Shown here: positions 35,208 to 44,894 of the stretch, one piece after another | How the letters are laid out: every line of letters begins with the position of its first letter | Position numbering within the stretch: the first letter of the stretch is position 1 | Origin: Planctomycetes bacterium syqfu | Lineage (GTDB): Bacteria > Planctomycetota > Phycisphaerae > Phycisphaerales > Phycisphaeraceae | DNA length: 64,000 nt | Assembly (NCBI GenBank): GCA_020974905.1 | Contig: CP087563.1 | Span: 1,178,001 to 1,242,000, forward strand | Reading direction: 5' to 3' | Made by a program: the position numbers and the translations under genes | Notes under the pieces: generated by a model | Told to the model about the DNA's origin: nothing | What the model saw: only the letters and a program-made list of their open reading frames with translations | Database searches by the model: none

Positions 35208-36061
35208 GCTGTGATTACCTGTTGTCCGACCAATGACCGCCAGTCTTTGCTGGGCTTCTGTGCATCAGCCGGACCATGATTGGATAAAAGAAGTTGTCCT
35301 TCCCGCCGGTGACGCCGACCGGAAACCATTAAACCCGGCCGACCACAATTCTGACCCGCCAGTTGTTCGTTATCGACATGACGGTAGCCCACACGCACCA
35401 TGCGACGATCATCGTCGGTTGTGTTGATGTAGGAACCGTGAATCGTGTGAATACTAAACAGCACCACATCTCCGGCTTTGGCGGGGACGGGGACGGTGCT
35501 TTCCAATGACCACTCATCCGCAGGTAAATGCGGAGTGCATTCCTTGCCATCGGCTTCGGTCACGTGTTGGATGACGCCCATCTTGTGTGAACCATCAACA
35601 AAGCGAATCTCGCCGTTGGCATGGGACGTGTCATCCAGATGAAAAAGCGCATCAACAAAACGATTGTCCGCATGCTGATAAAACCACCAGTCCTGATGCA
35701 TCGGGAAGGGATGACCGGTCTGAGGCGGTTTGACGTGCATGGTCGAATGATGCAACTCCGTCGGACCATCAACCAATTGTGCGATCGCTTCACAAAGTGC
35801 CTGATGCGTCACCCCCTGCATCCATGATTGGGCATAGTGATGCAGATCGTGCATGTGGACCAGCTTGCTGCTTTTTTCGGTCTTTTCGTCCATGTACTTC
35901 TTACGCCAGGGGCCAGTCCAACCCAGCGTGCGTTCGGACCACTCGGCCATCATCCAGTTCAGGTCATCGCGCATCGCCTGCGTCAACTGCGGTGAAAAGA
36001 CCTGCTTCAGATGCAGATATCCGTGTTCGTGGTAAAAATTGACTTGTTCTTGACTGAGCAT
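35204..36061 (-). CDS. Phytanoyl-CoA dioxygenase (PhyH) family oxygenase
   Basis: This 285-aa Fe(II)/2-oxoglutarate-dependent oxygenase shows the 2-His-1-Asp iron site: His122 and Asp124 in PMHQDWWF and His208 in HTIHGSYIN. The 2-oxoglutarate-binding Arg lies near 220-226 (RRMVRVGYR). Planctomycetes carry many PhyH homologues, mostly of unknown substrate. The ATG at 36061 follows AGGAG by nine bases; the upstream ATG at 36091 has no ribosome site. It is the first gene of a two-gene operon with the UroD-like gene and is divergent from the AraC regulator. Confidence 0.85.
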   Translation of the reverse strand: MLSQEQVNFYHEHGYLHLKQVFSPQLTQAMRDDLNWMMAEWSERTLGWTGPWRKKYMDEKTEKSSKLVHMHDLHHYAQSWMQGVTHQALCEAIAQLVDGPTELHHSTMHVKPPQTGHPFPMHQDWWFYQHADNRFVDALFHLDDTSHANGEIRFVDGSHKMGVIQHVTEADGKECTPHLPADEWSLESTVPVPAKAGDVVLFSIHTIHGSYINTTDDDRRMVRVGYRHVDNEQLAGQNCGRPGLMVSGRRHRREGQLLLSNHGPADAQKPSKDWRSLVGQQVITA

Positions 36062-36198
36062 AGCGGGAATCTCCTGTTGGTAAAATTTCATTTTTCAAAT
36101 CATCAGTCTATGAGGAAAGCATGGCAACACTTTTATTTTGACATGTGTTTGAAATTTACAATTGGAACTATCCGCCAAGATGTGGTATTTTTTCAACA

Positions 36199-37005
36199 AT
36201 GCCAACTGCAACCCTGCCTGCAATCAAATGGCCTTTACAAACCCTGCCCCAGATACTCATTGCTGGGCATTTCCCGTTGACGGATCAAAACTTTGCGGTG
36301 AATTACTACAGTCACACGCACGCACTGCATGTCCACGAGTATCGCGGCATAATGGATATAGACGGGCGTAAGCTACAACTGTCACCGGGGACGGTGACGT
36401 TATCACCAGCCAATAAGTCTTCGAGTTATGACCTGCCGACCCCCGGACGGCACTGGTGCATTCACTTTCATGTCGCTCGTTCTGCATCCAGAATGGTGCG
36501 CCTCCCACTACATCTGCCGGCTGACTCCCTGAACTTCGACATCACGCAGCGAATAGCGCACATTGCCATGCTCCGCGCCGCTGCTGACGAAGACGATGTC
36601 TCACAGACTGCAGCATCACTGGCATTACAGGAATTGCTCCTGCTACTCACCCAACGCCAATCTCCAGCATCAGGCAAGCAGTATGTCTCTGAATCGCAAC
36701 AGGCGATCAATGAACTTCTGGAGATGATTCACCGGAATCTGGATCAGAACCTGCGTGTTGAGGATATTGCCAAGAAAGTTCAACTCAGCCAAAACTACCT
36801 AGCCAAACAATTCAAGCAACGCATGGGTAAAACCATTCCACGGTATATCCTTGAATCACGCATCAATCGCGCACAGCTGCTGCTGCAAACCACCAACCTG
36901 CCGGTGAAGCAAATTGCTGCCCAGGTCGGTTTGCCTGACGCTCAGCATTTCAACAAACAATTCCGCAACATCACCGGCAAGGCGCCTTCTCAAATGCGTC
37001 TCTGA
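36199..37005 (+). CDS. AraC-family transcriptional regulator
   Basis: The protein is 268 aa from ATG 36199, or 286 from a GTG at 36145; neither has a clear ribosome site, so the start is uncertain. An N-terminal cupin-like sensor (HALHVHEYRGIMDIDG, LSPGTVTLSPANKSS) is followed by two AraC helix-turn-helix motifs in the last 100 residues (LRVEDIAKKVQLSQNYLAKQ and LPVKQIAAQVGLPDAQHFNK). It is divergent from the PhyH-UroD operon and probably its activator. The ligand is unknown. Confidence 0.88.
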   Translation: MPTATLPAIKWPLQTLPQILIAGHFPLTDQNFAVNYYSHTHALHVHEYRGIMDIDGRKLQLSPGTVTLSPANKSSSYDLPTPGRHWCIHFHVARSASRMVRLPLHLPADSLNFDITQRIAHIAMLRAAADEDDVSQTAASLALQELLLLLTQRQSPASGKQYVSESQQAINELLEMIHRNLDQNLRVEDIAKKVQLSQNYLAKQFKQRMGKTIPRYILESRINRAQLLLQTTNLPVKQIAAQVGLPDAQHFNKQFRNITGKAPSQMRL

Positions 37006-37038
37006 ATAGAGCGCTCAATTGATTGTTTTTCACGTTGA

Positions 37039-37109
37039 GCACCGAATGTCAATCCGATGCAGGTGCATGGGGATGACAGATCAACCCGCACCGCATTGAC
37101 ATTCGGTGC
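37039..37109. repeat. REP pair 3 (BIME-like)
   Basis: Hairpin 37039-37060 has arms GCACCGAAT and ATCCGATGC with loop GTCA, preceded by GTTGA. Hairpin 37088-37109, in the opposite orientation, has arms GCACCGCAT and ATTCGGTGC with loop TGAC. The pair lies between the convergent AraC and TpsA genes. It is a diverged member of the family flanking the transposase at 10074. Confidence 0.85.
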
Positions 37110-37140
37110 TCAATCAAATAAATGCTGACGGAATACCAGC

Positions 37141-37176
37141 AAAAAAAAAGCAGGACAGGTTTGAAACCTGTCCTGC
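37141..37176 (-). terminator. Strong rho-independent terminator of the TpsA gene
   Basis: Thirteen-base perfect arms GCAGGACAGGTTT and AAACCTGTCCTGC meet across one base and are followed on the minus strand by nine T residues. Confidence 0.95.
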
Positions 37177-37210
37177 CTGGGGTTGATCGGATTTAACCGA
37201 TGGTCACTTG

Positions 37211-40200
37211 TTATTGCTGGCTGCGATAGGCTTGCACCAGCGCATCAAACTCTGCAACGGACATGTTGGCAGGCTTGACCTTTTCGTAAAGCATTGCACG
37301 TGCTTCAGCTTCATCCAAGCCAAGCGACTTGGCGAGTTTTTCGACCGACTGGATCATGACCAGCAGTTCCTTGAACTGTGTCGTGAGTTTGTCGTTCTGC
37401 TGTGTCACGTTGTAGAAGCCTGCCATACGGACATCCATGCTCGCATCTGCAGAAGCATTGGCCATGTAGTCACTGTACGCATCGTTGAGTGCCAACTGGA
37501 ATGCGGCCAACTGGTTTTCAAGGAAACTGTCAAAGAGTTCATCAAGCTGCTGTGCCAATTCAGGATCGGCATTGGCACCCGATCCTTCGGCATTTTCATT
37601 GAGTGCCATCTGCATGGAGAACGGCACATTGGAGTTATCTGTCACGCCACCACCATTGCCTTCTGGTCCATTGGCATTGCCGCCCGGCTGGGGAATATTG
37701 TTAGCAATGCCGTTGGACGCAATGTCATTGGCAACACCATTGCTGGCATTCAAGGTCGGCTGGAAACCATAGGTATCCGGCGCCTCATCTACCTCACTGA
37801 CAAGCAGGTTGGTCAATTCAACATTACCTTCGACCGTGAAGACTGCGGGATCGGCGGACCCCATAAAGTTGGCGTCAGCAAGAATTGCATTCTCAGTGCC
37901 ACCGTGATTGAAAATGGTCGCATCCGAAGCCGACAGGTCAAAGCTGTTTTCACTGACAAGGAAGTTTGTGCCGACGTTACTTGCCCCAATGCCTTCAAGC
38001 GTGTTGTTCACAAAGAAGTTGTTACGAATGGTGATATTACTCACGCCATCAGACGCCACACCCACAATGTTGTCGTGGATTGTATTGTTGGCAATCGTGA
38101 TCGCACCATCGGTCGGATTGATGTACATGCCGTTGACACCGCCTGAGATGTCGTTGTTGATGATGGTGAAATCAACCGCGTTGTATCCTGAAACGATCAC
38201 ACGATCGCTGGCACCATTAGAGCCAGTGAGAATGTTGTTCTGAATCAGGTGGCCGGAAGTCGCACCGACGATGTCGATGGTGGTGACATCCCCCCCGTTA
38301 CTCACACCGCCGAGAATGGTCATGCCATCGACTGTGAAGTTGTTCCCTGCAACGCGGAAGCTGCCGGTGAGTGTGGATTCTTCACCACGCGTTGCGTCAT
38401 CAGGTGTCAGGCCGGCATTGGCACCGAGAATAGTGATGCCATCATTGGCCACATCAATCTTGCCTTCGTCGTAATCACCTTGAAGGACCTGAATCGTATC
38501 GCCATCGGATGCAGCGTTCACGGTGTTGCTGATGGAGGTATTAAAGCTGGCACCATTGGCAGAACCCGTGATGTAGGCACCGCGGTCAAAGGTGTTGACA
38601 GCTGCCAATCCTGCAAAGGAATCCACACCGTTGATCGTTGCCATCTGTGCGTAGATCTGTGCATTGTTGACACCCATATTGGAACTGTCAAAGGTATTGC
38701 CGGTGATGGTCGCGTTGCCTGCACCGCGGACACGCAATGCGGCACCATAACGAGCAGTGGTACCTGCGAAGGTGTTGCCGGTCACGGTGGAGTTGATCGC
38801 GTCGATGGTGACCAGGGTGTTGCCCTGCTCAGCGTCGCTGTCGTTAAGTCCACCTGCAACGCCTGTGATCTGGTTGCTGGTAAAGACGATGTTGTCATTG
38901 GATGAACCGGCACCGCCATTAAAAGCCACCAATTGACGCGGAACGTTATTGCCGACATTGAATTGTTCACTGAAACCTACACCACCGGGATTGTCCCCTT
39001 CAAAGGTTTTGCCCGAAAAGATGTTGCTGTCGATGGTCGTATTGGTGACGGCTGCACCATAGACGGAAAGCAGTCCGTAGTCACCGTTGGCGACGATGTC
39101 GTTGCCGATGATGTTGATATTGTCCATCGAACCGTCGAGATAGACAGCAGCTTTTTCAACCGCGCCATTGCCATTGAGTCCAATGATAGTAAAGCCCTGG
39201 CCAAGGTCACCAAGTTGGACATCGTCAGTACCGATGACAATGGTCGCCAACTCACTGCCAGCACCATCGCCTTGGATGGTGGTCGCGGTGTAGCCGTTTT
39301 CAGAGACAAGTGTCAGGGCCTTGTCGATGGTGACGTTCTCGACATACGTACCGTCAGAGACGGTCACAGTGTCACCAGCGGTGGCACCATCGACAGCGGA
39401 CTGGATCGTGCCGAAGATATTGTCACTGCTGCTGGCAAAGACCATCTTGTCAAAACCGTTGTCAGCGATCATGGCAGTCGTATCCACCAGATCAGATGCT
39501 GAGTAGATGTGACGTCCGACGTTGGTGAACGTGTTACCCGTGACCGAAGCACCTTCGGAAGTGGTCGGGAACCAGGTATCATCAAAGAAGTAGATACCCG
39601 AACCAGCCACGTTGTTGAAGTTATTGCCGGAGATTTGAGCACCGACTTCACGGAAGTGGACCACCATTGCAGAGGACAGATTTTCGAAGTTGTTACCGGT
39701 GATTGATGATGCCGCATCCATGTTCCCCAGATTTAATGCTGTGCCTGAGTCATGGAAGTTGTTGGCGGTGATATCAAGATTGTTGATATGGAAGTTGGCG
39801 GTGGAGGTTGCAGACCAGATGCTGCGATATGGGGTCGCAAACTCATTATTGGCAATGTTCACATTGTCATAGTTGATGAAGTAATCATTACCGCCATAGG
39901 TCTTATGCAGCGTGAAGCGGATGCCGGTGGTGCTGGTATTGGCCTCGGGGATATCGAACTTGTTGTTGGTGATATTCACACCATCGACTGTGACCGTACC
40001 AGCCTGATCGATCACCGGCTGGATGATGATGGCGCCTGCTGCACTGGTGCCGGTGTCCGGCGAGGTGAACAGGGAGTTGGTGATGGTCACATTGTTTAAC
40101 GCCTGCATGAAGATGCCGTTGTACCGGAAGTTGGTCAACTCGATACCATCGACGGTCACGTTGTCACTGGTGATGGTCATGTTGCCATCAATGACGGACT

Positions 40201-41653
40201 CGGCATTACGGACGCCATCGACAGCACTGATGCCAGCATTGGCACCATTGAGCGTGACAGGTTTATCAACGATGACGTCTTCGTCATAGGTGGCTGAGGC
40301 AAGATTCACACTCGCACCATCTGATGCGACATCAATACCGTTGCCCACTTTGCCCACAACTCCGACATTGACGGTTGCTCCTTCACCGGTGAGTGTCTGC
40401 TTGCTCTTGAGGGTGATGGCAGCATTGAGATTAATCGTCAGATCCGCCCCACCGTTTTCGTCATTGAGTGCCAGCGTTGCGGTCTGGTTTTGCGTGGTTG
40501 TAATGGCAGCGTCCACGGTGATGGTGTCATCTGCAGCCAAGGTGACATCCGTGCCGGCATTCAGATCAGCAACGATTTCGTCATTGGTGATCTGATCCAC
40601 ACCAGCAGTGTCATCGACAACGGTCAGGGTTGCGGGGTCAAGATAGATTTCATTGCCAGCCGACAGATCACCGCCGAGTTGGAAGTGGTTGACCTTGAGA
40701 CTTGCGACATTACCTGCATGGATGGAACCGGCAGCGAGTGTTGCAAAATCGCCGGAGATTTTCACGTCGTTGCCAGCGTCGATGGTGCCGGTGTTTTCAA
40801 CATCACCACCTGAAGCGATGATGACATTTTCTTCTGCGGTAACCGAGCCGGTGTTCTTGATGGCCAGGGAGTAGACGTCGCCTGAGCTGAAAATGACTTC
40901 GTCCGCTTCGATTGTGCCGTTGTTGGCAACGCCGGTGCCGTCGACATCGGATTCGGCTGCGCGGGATTGACCGTTGGCGGAAAGTGAATCGACTTTCACC
41001 AATACGCGGCTGTCACCATCAGCGATGTATTCGGTCTCACCGCTGGACAAACTGACCAGACCGTTGGCAGCGATGATCGAACCGTTGTTGGTGACGGACT
41101 GACCGACGAGGGTCACGCCATCGGCAGCGGTGATCGTGCCGTCGTTGACCAAGGTGCCGGTGGCGGTGAAGCGCATGATGCCAGCATTAAAGTCCTGGTT
41201 GGTGATGTTGCCTGCAGCTGCGTGGAAGCGTCCCGCATTAATCACCGAGTTGGGACCGAAGTACACACCAGCGGGGTTGACGAAGTAGACCTGACCGTTG
41301 GCATTGAGTGTGCCGTTGAGGGTCGAAGGACTGTTGCCAACGATTCGGTTGAGCACGGATGATGTGGCTGAGGGCTGAATGAAGTTGACCACATTCTGAC
41401 TAGAGATGTTGAATTTTTGATATTCAATAATCGCCCGATCCGATGCGGTGATATTGGTGATCGACGGATCAATGCCAGCAGCGATGGTGGCAGCACCCTG
41501 CACCACGTTGGCGCCTTCAATGTCACCAGCAGAGACGGGGTGCGGCATCCACATGCACAAGCTGCATGCAAAGGCAGCAGCGGTCAGACGGGGAAAAATA
41601 CGACGGTAAGGTAAAACGGGACGGCGCTTGGCGCGTTGTTTCTTCGATTTCAT
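37211..41653 (-). CDS. TpsA-type exoprotein (two-partner secretion, filamentous-haemagglutinin-like)
   Basis: The 1480-aa protein has a basic extended signal sequence (to about residue 42, MPHPVSA|GD) and a TPS secretion domain (about 43-270). That domain has FVNPAGVYFG, the planctomycete form of the NPNG box, and TNITASDRAIIEYQKFNISS. Residues about 450-1270 are a right-handed parallel beta-helix of repeated NxxxxNxF turns (ITNNKFDIPEANTS, ISGNNFNNVAGSGIYFFDD). The last 130 residues are predicted helical, ending YRSQQ, without the Cys pair of pore-forming types. It would be exported through the TpsB protein encoded upstream, probably as a surface fibre or adhesin. AGGAG precedes the ATG. Confidence 0.85.
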   Translation of the reverse strand: MKSKKQRAKRRPVLPYRRIFPRLTAAAFACSLCMWMPHPVSAGDIEGANVVQGAATIAAGIDPSITNITASDRAIIEYQKFNISSQNVVNFIQPSATSSVLNRIVGNSPSTLNGTLNANGQVYFVNPAGVYFGPNSVINAGRFHAAAGNITNQDFNAGIMRFTATGTLVNDGTITAADGVTLVGQSVTNNGSIIAANGLVSLSSGETEYIADGDSRVLVKVDSLSANGQSRAAESDVDGTGVANNGTIEADEVIFSSGDVYSLAIKNTGSVTAEENVIIASGGDVENTGTIDAGNDVKISGDFATLAAGSIHAGNVASLKVNHFQLGGDLSAGNEIYLDPATLTVVDDTAGVDQITNDEIVADLNAGTDVTLAADDTITVDAAITTTQNQTATLALNDENGGADLTINLNAAITLKSKQTLTGEGATVNVGVVGKVGNGIDVASDGASVNLASATYDEDVIVDKPVTLNGANAGISAVDGVRNAESVIDGNMTITSDNVTVDGIELTNFRYNGIFMQALNNVTITNSLFTSPDTGTSAAGAIIIQPVIDQAGTVTVDGVNITNNKFDIPEANTSTTGIRFTLHKTYGGNDYFINYDNVNIANNEFATPYRSIWSATSTANFHINNLDITANNFHDSGTALNLGNMDAASSITGNNFENLSSAMVVHFREVGAQISGNNFNNVAGSGIYFFDDTWFPTTSEGASVTGNTFTNVGRHIYSASDLVDTTAMIADNGFDKMVFASSSDNIFGTIQSAVDGATAGDTVTVSDGTYVENVTIDKALTLVSENGYTATTIQGDGAGSELATIVIGTDDVQLGDLGQGFTIIGLNGNGAVEKAAVYLDGSMDNINIIGNDIVANGDYGLLSVYGAAVTNTTIDSNIFSGKTFEGDNPGGVGFSEQFNVGNNVPRQLVAFNGGAGSSNDNIVFTSNQITGVAGGLNDSDAEQGNTLVTIDAINSTVTGNTFAGTTARYGAALRVRGAGNATITGNTFDSSNMGVNNAQIYAQMATINGVDSFAGLAAVNTFDRGAYITGSANGASFNTSISNTVNAASDGDTIQVLQGDYDEGKIDVANDGITILGANAGLTPDDATRGEESTLTGSFRVAGNNFTVDGMTILGGVSNGGDVTTIDIVGATSGHLIQNNILTGSNGASDRVIVSGYNAVDFTIINNDISGGVNGMYINPTDGAITIANNTIHDNIVGVASDGVSNITIRNNFFVNNTLEGIGASNVGTNFLVSENSFDLSASDATIFNHGGTENAILADANFMGSADPAVFTVEGNVELTNLLVSEVDEAPDTYGFQPTLNASNGVANDIASNGIANNIPQPGGNANGPEGNGGGVTDNSNVPFSMQMALNENAEGSGANADPELAQQLDELFDSFLENQLAAFQLALNDAYSDYMANASADASMDVRMAGFYNVTQQNDKLTTQFKELLVMIQSVEKLAKSLGLDEAEARAMLYEKVKPANMSVAEFDALVQAYRSQQ

Positions 41654-41769
41654 GATAGTCTCTCCTGCAAACGTTGTGTTTGCGCTTTCTCTCCGAATAA
41701 AAGTTGGCGGGTTTTACTTGTGTTCCATGAGGTTCTGCGTCATGAACCTCAACCCATGTTTACTGTGCA

Positions 41770-43605
41770 TCAATAGAGCAAAGTTAATGACAGGTGAATC
41801 TGTGATGAACCAGAGGTCACCGTGGTTTGTCCGTTAAACGCGTCCTCCAAAGCCCAACCCCAATCGGCACGGGCGATGAGATTACGCTTGAATGTAAATT
41901 CGACACCGACACCCGCGCCAGCGAGTGTTTCTTCATACTCACCGACCACAATGTCGTTTTGCGTCACACGACCAATATCAAAAAAGGCGCGCAACACCAG
42001 ATCCCAATCGGGACGTCCCAGCGGTTGATCGGGCGACCATTTAAACGGCTTGCCAAACAACTCACCTGCAGGCTTGGGGCTAAACAGATGTGGTACATGC
42101 AGACGGTATTCACCGGTGAACACCACTGCATTATCACCTGCAAGGAAACTTTCAGGATAGCCACGCACGGTGTAAAAGCCGCCAATCGGATGCATGAATG
42201 ACGGACTCACGCGCTTATCGCTGAGCACATGCTGACCACGCAGTGAGAAAAACATTTCGTGAGCTAACGTACTCTCAGCCGGATTTTCTTTAAAGCTGTC
42301 AAACAGCGGTTCAAGGTAGAACTGCTTGGTGAGGTTGTATCGCAGGATGGAGAAGTTGGTATCGCCTTCCGTACGCCCCAGTCCGGGGATTTGCGTGCGA
42401 TCAGTATCAGCAACGCCGGGGATATTGGTGTCAACCAGCAGCGAACCTAAAACACTGTAGTAGTCTTCCTGCAGGTCCAGACGTAAACCGGTCTGCACGA
42501 CGAAGAACTCGGTATCGCCTTCGGTGCTTGTGGTCGAATCGTATGTCGAATCATCGCGATAGGTAAAGCCGCCGACAAGATCCAGGAATAGTGAACGATG
42601 CTGGAAGAAGTTCCAGACCAACTCTGCGCCCACGGTCGTACTCTGACCTTCAAAGTCCGTCGAAGAGACACCGACATCCGACGCGGTGTACTCACTGTAG
42701 GAACCAAACACACGGGCTTTGACACGCGGCAGCCCCGGCAGCGGGCGTTCGTAGCTGGCGTTGACATAGTGCACATCATCAAAATTGCCGGTGATGTAAT
42801 CAATGCTCAGAATGTCATCGGCACCGGTCAAATTGAAATGCGAAAGTCCGAAACGTTCTCGCCAGTCACCTGTGTTATCCGTGCCCGTATTGGACACCTG
42901 GAAATACAGCAGCATTGGATTGTCCTGCTGCACCTGGTAGTCCAACGCCAACTCACCGGGGCGTGGGTCGGGTGCGACCACGGCATCGACCTGACGACGA
43001 GGATGACGATTGAGAAACGCGACATAACGATCCACTGCATCGAGTTGAATCACATCGCCTTCACCTACCGGTGATTGACGAACCACACGCTCAAAGACCG
43101 CATCGTCTGCCACTTCGCCTTCAGGTGTCTTGGCGGTGATACTGCCGACGTAGCCTTCGACCACCTTGATGGTCAACACCCCGTCGGAGTCCTTGGCAAG
43201 CAGGTTGTTGAGTGCCGAGCGTGTGAGCAGTGAACGGACCGCTGCAATACGTTGACGGTTGAACTCCGCAGCGACGGCTTGAACGACTTGTTGCACCGCG
43301 GAGAGTTGCAGGACATGTTCCTGACCATCGGAAAGTTCAGCCAGCATGATGGTCTGCCCATCGTCAGGCGACGCAGGTGCTGCCAAACTGCCATCATCCA
43401 TTTTCTGCAGTTTGAGTTGAGCTTGAAGAACTTGCTCAGCGGTTAAGCCTTTACCGCTAAGTCCATCAAAGGTGATGGTGCGAACGACGACCGTGTCGGT
43501 CATCTGTTGAGCGAACAATGCCGTGTTGGTGGTGAATACCCCACACCCAAAACACACGGCGATAAGCAGGCAAGTGATTACCTGACGGCCCCAATGACTA
43601 AGCAT
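41770..43605 (-). CDS. TpsB/ShlB/FhaC-type outer-membrane transporter
   Basis: The 611-aa protein has a signal peptide (ITCLLIAVCFGCGVFTTNTA, ending LFAQQ) and POTRA domains (about 40-230, VVVRTITFDGLSGKGLTAEQ, TIKVVEGYVGSITAKT). A 16-strand barrel to the C-terminus ends in an aromatic residue (SLTLLY). The barrel motif GFYTVRGYPES is the conserved VRGY loop that plugs and works the pore. The ATG at 43605 is preferred because the signal peptide follows it directly; the frame opens at 43683. It lies 116 bases upstream of TpsA in the same direction, the usual order. Confidence 0.9.
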   Translation of the reverse strand: MLSHWGRQVITCLLIAVCFGCGVFTTNTALFAQQMTDTVVVRTITFDGLSGKGLTAEQVLQAQLKLQKMDDGSLAAPASPDDGQTIMLAELSDGQEHVLQLSAVQQVVQAVAAEFNRQRIAAVRSLLTRSALNNLLAKDSDGVLTIKVVEGYVGSITAKTPEGEVADDAVFERVVRQSPVGEGDVIQLDAVDRYVAFLNRHPRRQVDAVVAPDPRPGELALDYQVQQDNPMLLYFQVSNTGTDNTGDWRERFGLSHFNLTGADDILSIDYITGNFDDVHYVNASYERPLPGLPRVKARVFGSYSEYTASDVGVSSTDFEGQSTTVGAELVWNFFQHRSLFLDLVGGFTYRDDSTYDSTTSTEGDTEFFVVQTGLRLDLQEDYYSVLGSLLVDTNIPGVADTDRTQIPGLGRTEGDTNFSILRYNLTKQFYLEPLFDSFKENPAESTLAHEMFFSLRGQHVLSDKRVSPSFMHPIGGFYTVRGYPESFLAGDNAVVFTGEYRLHVPHLFSPKPAGELFGKPFKWSPDQPLGRPDWDLVLRAFFDIGRVTQNDIVVGEYEETLAGAGVGVEFTFKRNLIARADWGWALEDAFNGQTTVTSGSSQIHLSLTLLY

Positions 43606-44132
43606 AAATGTCTCCCGTGGCGGAACAATATTTTCCGATACACACAATCCATAGCACATGCCCAAACATGTGGCATGTCTCACATCAAAGTCGGATTTTC
43701 AGGAGATGATGGTGCAGGCGGAAGTGTTGTACAGTGACATCATGCCACGTAGTACAAAACCTCCCTCTCTCCTACCAAGTGAAACGCCCCGTAACACGTC
43801 AATCATTTCCCTTGCCAGGCCCCGTCCGTGAAGCTGAACGGTTTGATGTTAACCTGTATACGTAATAATGCTATGGGTATTTTCATAGAATGACAAAAAA
43901 ATAACTAAAGTCCACCGTATTATTCCACCATATAAAGCGTGAAATTAAATCTTAACAAGCGTAACCTCAAGGGTACATCAGCCTCCCTGATCTCCTAAAC
44001 GCTACAAAGCGAAATGCAAACGCAGCTAGCTGACGGATCATGCCACTTGTGACCAAACTTGCTGGATGCAATCACCGATACGTTGCAATGTTCGACTAAC
44101 TCGACGTGTTGTAATCAGATCGGAAGCAAGTG
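43606..44132. other. Intergenic region upstream of TpsB and the lipoprotein gene
   Basis: No gene is visible in this stretch, apart from unsupported upstream extensions of the TpsB frame. An inverted repeat TTGTAC and GTACAA (43727-43757), with GTG and CAC inside, lies about 120 bases upstream of the TpsB start and may be an operator. The remainder is A+T-rich and must hold the promoters of both divergent genes; I cannot place them with confidence. Confidence 0.4.
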
Positions 44133-44738
44133 ATGAACACTCCCGCACATCGCTATGGAGCCATGATTGGATTGGTGACCGCCAGTCTCGTGACAGGTTG
44201 TGCCACCACGGCGCAAAAGTCCGCCAACCCTCAGCCGCAACGTCCGACCGTGACGGTCGAGGAAGTGGCCACCGAGGTCACTGATGACCAGAAGGTCGCA
44301 GTACAAACCGATGCCGCAGCCCTCGTCGACACCGAGCAGGTTGCTGTGATTGCGCCGGACAACAGCGATGCCCCAGCAATCGCCAACACGCCAGACAACT
44401 TGGCGCCCCCTGCCCCCAAACTCGATCAAGACACCAAGCGTATGATTCTGACCTGGGCCACCCACTCGCTGATCCGCGCCCAGACCATGATGCATGGTAG
44501 TGATGATGTGAGTCTGATCGTCGATGCTGCCATGGATCAGAATGACACCTATCGCAGCAAACTTGCTGACCATCTCACCGAGCAAGGCATCACCGAACAA
44601 AGCCACGAACAAGCGATGGCCAAGATCGAAAAGCACATCCGATCCACCACCCGCGATTTTGTTCTCCAGGCAAGAACCCTGCTCAAGCGTGAAAACAAAT
44701 CCATGCCGATGAATCCCAAGTCGGACGTGATGATTTAA
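44133..44738 (+). CDS. Putative lipoprotein of unknown function
   Basis: The 201-aa protein has a lipobox LVTGC at residues about 19-23, so it should be lipid-anchored. Thr/Ala/Asp-rich low-complexity sequence follows to about residue 95, then a helical domain (about 100-200, RMILTWATHSLIRAQTMMHG, DRN-free, ending NPKSDVMI). I do not recognise a family. The ATG at 44133 follows GGAAG; a GTG one codon earlier is possible. It is alone. Confidence 0.65.
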   Translation: MNTPAHRYGAMIGLVTASLVTGCATTAQKSANPQPQRPTVTVEEVATEVTDDQKVAVQTDAAALVDTEQVAVIAPDNSDAPAIANTPDNLAPPAPKLDQDTKRMILTWATHSLIRAQTMMHGSDDVSLIVDAAMDQNDTYRSKLADHLTEQGITEQSHEQAMAKIEKHIRSTTRDFVLQARTLLKRENKSMPMNPKSDVMI

Positions 44739-44783
44739 AACAGTTCAACAACTTAGGCATGCTCTGACACACAGGTGATACGA

Positions 44784-44812
44784 CCAGCGTTGCGTCGCAA
44801 CGCGGCTATTGC
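44784..44812. repeat. 29-base dispersed repeat, copy 1
   Basis: It begins CCAGCGTTGCGTCGCAAC and ends GGCTATTGC, with an inner perfect palindrome GTTGCG-T-CGCAAC. Twenty-five of the 29 bases recur at 63904. It marks the edge of the unknown-gene block next to the tRNA. Confidence 0.6.
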
Positions 44813-44894
44813 GATGCACCAAGCAGCCTATCAATTAAACGAATCGGCATCCGCTAACTGGGCTGCCCCCGTTTCATTATCCGCCTCAGGAACG

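Noticed and set aside
37208-38146. 312-codon frame on the plus strand within the TpsA gene
   Set aside because: It is antisense to the repetitive beta-helix and C-terminal region of TpsA and has no similarity of its own.
37211-41653. CRISPR-like or tandem DNA repeats in the TpsA gene
   Set aside because: The repetition is at the protein level (beta-helix turns); there are no regular identical repeat-spacer units.
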